Source: Aquimarina mytili | GTDB taxonomy: Bacteria > Bacteroidota > Bacteroidia > Flavobacteriales > Flavobacteriaceae | Direction of reading: 5' to 3' | NCBI RefSeq assembly: GCF_016735115.1 | Contig: NZ_JAERQJ010000010.1 | Span: forward strand, 1 to 64,000 | Length of the DNA stretch: 64,000 bases | Shown: one piece after another, positions 62,088-64,000 of the stretch | Layout of the letters: each line of letters opens with the position of its first letter | How positions within the stretch are numbered: position 1 is the first letter of the stretch | Program-made: the position numbers and the translations under genes | The notes under the pieces: model-generated | Seen by the model: only the letters and a program-made list of their open reading frames with translations | Told to the model about the DNA's origin: nothing | Database searches by the model: none

Positions 62088-62924
62088 ATGAATAATATAA
62101 CTGATATACAAGGAACTTTTAAACTGCATAATGGCGTTCATATGCCATATCTTGGACTAGGTGTATATTTGGCTAATAATGATGATGAGGTCGTTGATGC
62201 GATTCATTGGGCTTTAGAAACAGGATATCGCCATATCGACACTGCAAGTATTTATAAAAATGAGCAAGGTGTAGGAAAAGCTATTCAAACAAGCATTATA
62301 AACAGAGAAGATATCTTTGTGGTGAGTAAAGTATGGAACGCCGATCAAGGATACGAAACCACTTTAAAGGCTTTCGAATCCAGTTTACAGAGGTTGCAAC
62401 TCGAGTATTTAGATCTTTATCTAATCCATTGGCCGGTACAAGGAAAATATAAAGAAACCTGGAGAGCACTAGAAAAGTTGTATCATGAAAAAAAGATCAA
62501 AGCCATAGGGGTAAGTAATTTTATGCAGCACCATCTAGAAGATCTTATGTCTACATCAGAAATAATTCCAATGGTAAATCAAATGGAGTTTCACCCATAC
62601 CTTGTTCAGCAAGATCTAATTGACTTTTGCAGGCAACACCATATCCAATATGAGGCATGGTCGCCAATGATGCAAGGAAAAATCTTTGAACTATCCATAT
62701 TAGATGATTTGGCAAAGAAATACAATAAAACCGTAGCACAGATTGTCTTGCGATGGAATCTGCAAAAAGGTGTAATAACGATTCCTAAATCTGTAAAAAA
62801 AGAACGAATCATTTCTAATGCCGATCTGTTCGATTTCAACATCTCTGATGAAGACATCAACTATATTGATGCATTGGACAAAAACCATCGAAACGGCCCG
62901 GATCCCGATAATTTCAATTTTTAA
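62088..62924 (+). CDS. Aldo/keto reductase
   Basis: 278-aa NADPH-dependent oxidoreductase of the AKR superfamily. Tetrad region: TGYRHIDTASIYKNEQGVGK (Asp, Tyr), VVSKVWN (Lys) and DLYLIHWPVQG (His). The C-terminal NADP-binding SVKKERIISNADLFDF is present. Similar to 2,5-diketo-D-gluconic acid reductases. Lies between the kinase and the TrxR fusion, with gaps of 6 and 3 bp. Confidence 0.92.
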   Translation: MNNITDIQGTFKLHNGVHMPYLGLGVYLANNDDEVVDAIHWALETGYRHIDTASIYKNEQGVGKAIQTSIINREDIFVVSKVWNADQGYETTLKAFESSLQRLQLEYLDLYLIHWPVQGKYKETWRALEKLYHEKKIKAIGVSNFMQHHLEDLMSTSEIIPMVNQMEFHPYLVQQDLIDFCRQHHIQYEAWSPMMQGKIFELSILDDLAKKYNKTVAQIVLRWNLQKGVITIPKSVKKERIISNADLFDFNISDEDINYIDALDKNHRNGPDPDNFNF

Positions 62925-62927
62925 AGC

Positions 62928-64000
62928 ATGAAAAAACCAATCATATTTGCAATAGATGATGATCCGCAAGTACTACGTGCGGTAACTAGAGATTTAAAAT
63001 CAGAATATCGTAAAGAATACAGGATTATGAGCACCGAATCTGCTTATGATGCTCTAGAGGCATTACTAGATCTAAAAAAGAAAAATGAAGTAGTTGCTCT
63101 TTTTTTAGTAGATCAAAGAATGCCCGAAATGTTAGGAGTAGAATTTTTAACTAAAGCAAAAAAACACTATCCCGAAGCAAAAAAAGTATTGCTTACCGCA
63201 TATTCTGATACCGATGCGGCTATCAAAGCAATCAATGATGTCCAATTAGACTATTACCTTACAAAACCTTGGAATCCACCAGAAGAAAAACTCTACCCTA
63301 CCCTAAATGACTTACTCGAGGCATGGCAAATAAATTTTCAACCAGAGTTTGATGGTATTAAAGTATTAGGATATCAATTCTCACCAAAATCACACGATAT
63401 TAAAGATTTTTTATCCGCTAATTTATTTCCATTTCAGTGGTTAGATGTAGAAACCAATGATAAAGCAGATGAAATCATATCTCTTTATGATTTGAAAACG
63501 ACCGATATGCCCGTAGTATCCCTGCAAAATGGCGAATGCTTTAAAAACCCCGATATAGTAGAACTAGCAACTGCTCTTGGATTAAATGCTCATCCAAAAG
63601 ATAACCTATACGATGTAGTCATTATTGGTGCTGGGCCTTCGGGACTTGCTGCAGCGGTCTATGGAGGGTCTGAAGGTTTAAAAACGTTACTTATCGAGAA
63701 ACATGCGCCAGGTGGTCAGGCAGGAACAAGTTCGAGGATAGAAAACTATCTCGGTTTTCCGAATGGATTAAGTGGACAAGAATTAACCCATCGTGCCATT
63801 ACCCAAGCAAAACGATTTGGTATAGAATTTTTATCTCCTCAAGAGGTAACTTCTATTTCTGAAAAAGATGGATATAAAAGTATTTCTTTAGGTAATGGAG
63901 AATGTATCAGTACTAAAAGTGTAGTGATTACAACCGGAGTTAATTACAGGAAATTAGAGGCAGATGGTATCGAAAACTATACCGGCGCCGGTATTTATTA
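62928..64000 (+). CDS. Receiver-domain / thioredoxin-reductase-like fusion (cut by window end)
   Basis: First 357 codons visible. Start ATG 62928, 3 bp after the AKR stop. Residues 5-125 are a response-regulator receiver domain: FAIDDDPQVLRAV (acid pocket), phospho-acceptor Asp62 in LVDQRMPEM, LLTAYSD and YYLTKPW (Lys). A linker of about 100 residues follows, with a thioredoxin-like fold possible. From about 227 comes an FAD/NAD(P) oxidoreductase: YDVVIIGAGPSGLAAAVYG and GGQAGTSSRIENYLGFP, typical of thioredoxin reductases. The CxxC redox site would lie beyond 64000. Confidence 0.9.
   Translation, partial: MKKPIIFAIDDDPQVLRAVTRDLKSEYRKEYRIMSTESAYDALEALLDLKKKNEVVALFLVDQRMPEMLGVEFLTKAKKHYPEAKKVLLTAYSDTDAAIKAINDVQLDYYLTKPWNPPEEKLYPTLNDLLEAWQINFQPEFDGIKVLGYQFSPKSHDIKDFLSANLFPFQWLDVETNDKADEIISLYDLKTTDMPVVSLQNGECFKNPDIVELATALGLNAHPKDNLYDVVIIGAGPSGLAAAVYGGSEGLKTLLIEKHAPGGQAGTSSRIENYLGFPNGLSGQELTHRAITQAKRFGIEFLSPQEVTSISEKDGYKSISLGNGECISTKSVVITTGVNYRKLEADGIENYTGAGIY

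Noticed and set aside
1..64000. tRNA, rRNA, insertion sequence or prophage genes
   Set aside because: No candidate with the expected conserved sequences or transposase motifs was found by reading.

Overview
The window is chromosomal DNA of a member of the Bacteroidota, most likely a marine Flavobacteriaceae (an Aquimarina-like genus is my guess only). The evidence is the low GC content, promoters of the Bacteroidetes type (-7 box TAnnTTTG), many lipoproteins, CarboxypepD_reg/TonB-plug proteins, a fused SecDF and nearly no Shine-Dalgarno sequences. I see no tRNA, rRNA, prophage, transposase or CRISPR array.

Layout. 1-14.4 kb: envelope and secreted proteins, mostly on the minus strand (amidohydrolase lipoprotein, leucine-rich lipoprotein, DUF885 metallopeptidase, two giant paralogous VWA/TonB-plug/TPR proteins, acetyltransferase, M23 peptidase), ending in a 42-bp tandem repeat. 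14.4-21.9 kb: beta-helix lipoprotein, a TPR protein with a plug-less outer-membrane barrel, and divergent ftsE. 21.9-22.9 kb: a gene-poor kilobase with two tandem copies of a promoter-to-terminator non-coding RNA unit, followed by a 32-codon gene. 22.9-26 kb: typA, kdsA and a DUF1801 gene. 26-30.5 kb: an apparent regulon of a small winged-helix repressor (membrane protein, regulator, Coq4-like protein, DUF1361, CreD) with two copies of a palindromic operator. 30.7-39.8 kb: secDF, a TM-less secreted paralogue of the SecD periplasmic domain, mdh, DUF6588 and gyrB. 40.3-46.6 kb: astacin-type protease, asnB, DUF2911, three more 32-codon genes related to the one at 22.7 kb, queE and a RidA-like lipoprotein. 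46.8-62.9 kb: mixed housekeeping and accessory genes (HerA-like ATPase, rluF, sterol-desaturase family, ALDH, kmo, methyltransferase, flavin reductase). 60.7-64 kb: a redox signalling operon with a cNMP-binding histidine kinase, an aldo/keto reductase and a receiver/thioredoxin-reductase fusion cut by the window edge.

The strongest candidate for an undescribed system is a family of four microproteins, each exactly 32 residues, with a shared C-terminal motif F-[LI]-[KR]-x-L-P-[GS]-A-[SC]. They lie at 22681-22779 (+), 44233-44331 (-), 44598-44696 (-) and 45054-45152 (-). Three have recognisable Bacteroidetes promoters and three are followed by convincing terminators. One copy sits directly behind the tandem C-rich small RNAs. 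One of those RNAs carries an 8-nt stretch complementary to the mRNA of one microprotein, and 7 nt of it to the start region of another. Function and any RNA-peptide link are inference; the gene family itself is read directly from the sequence.
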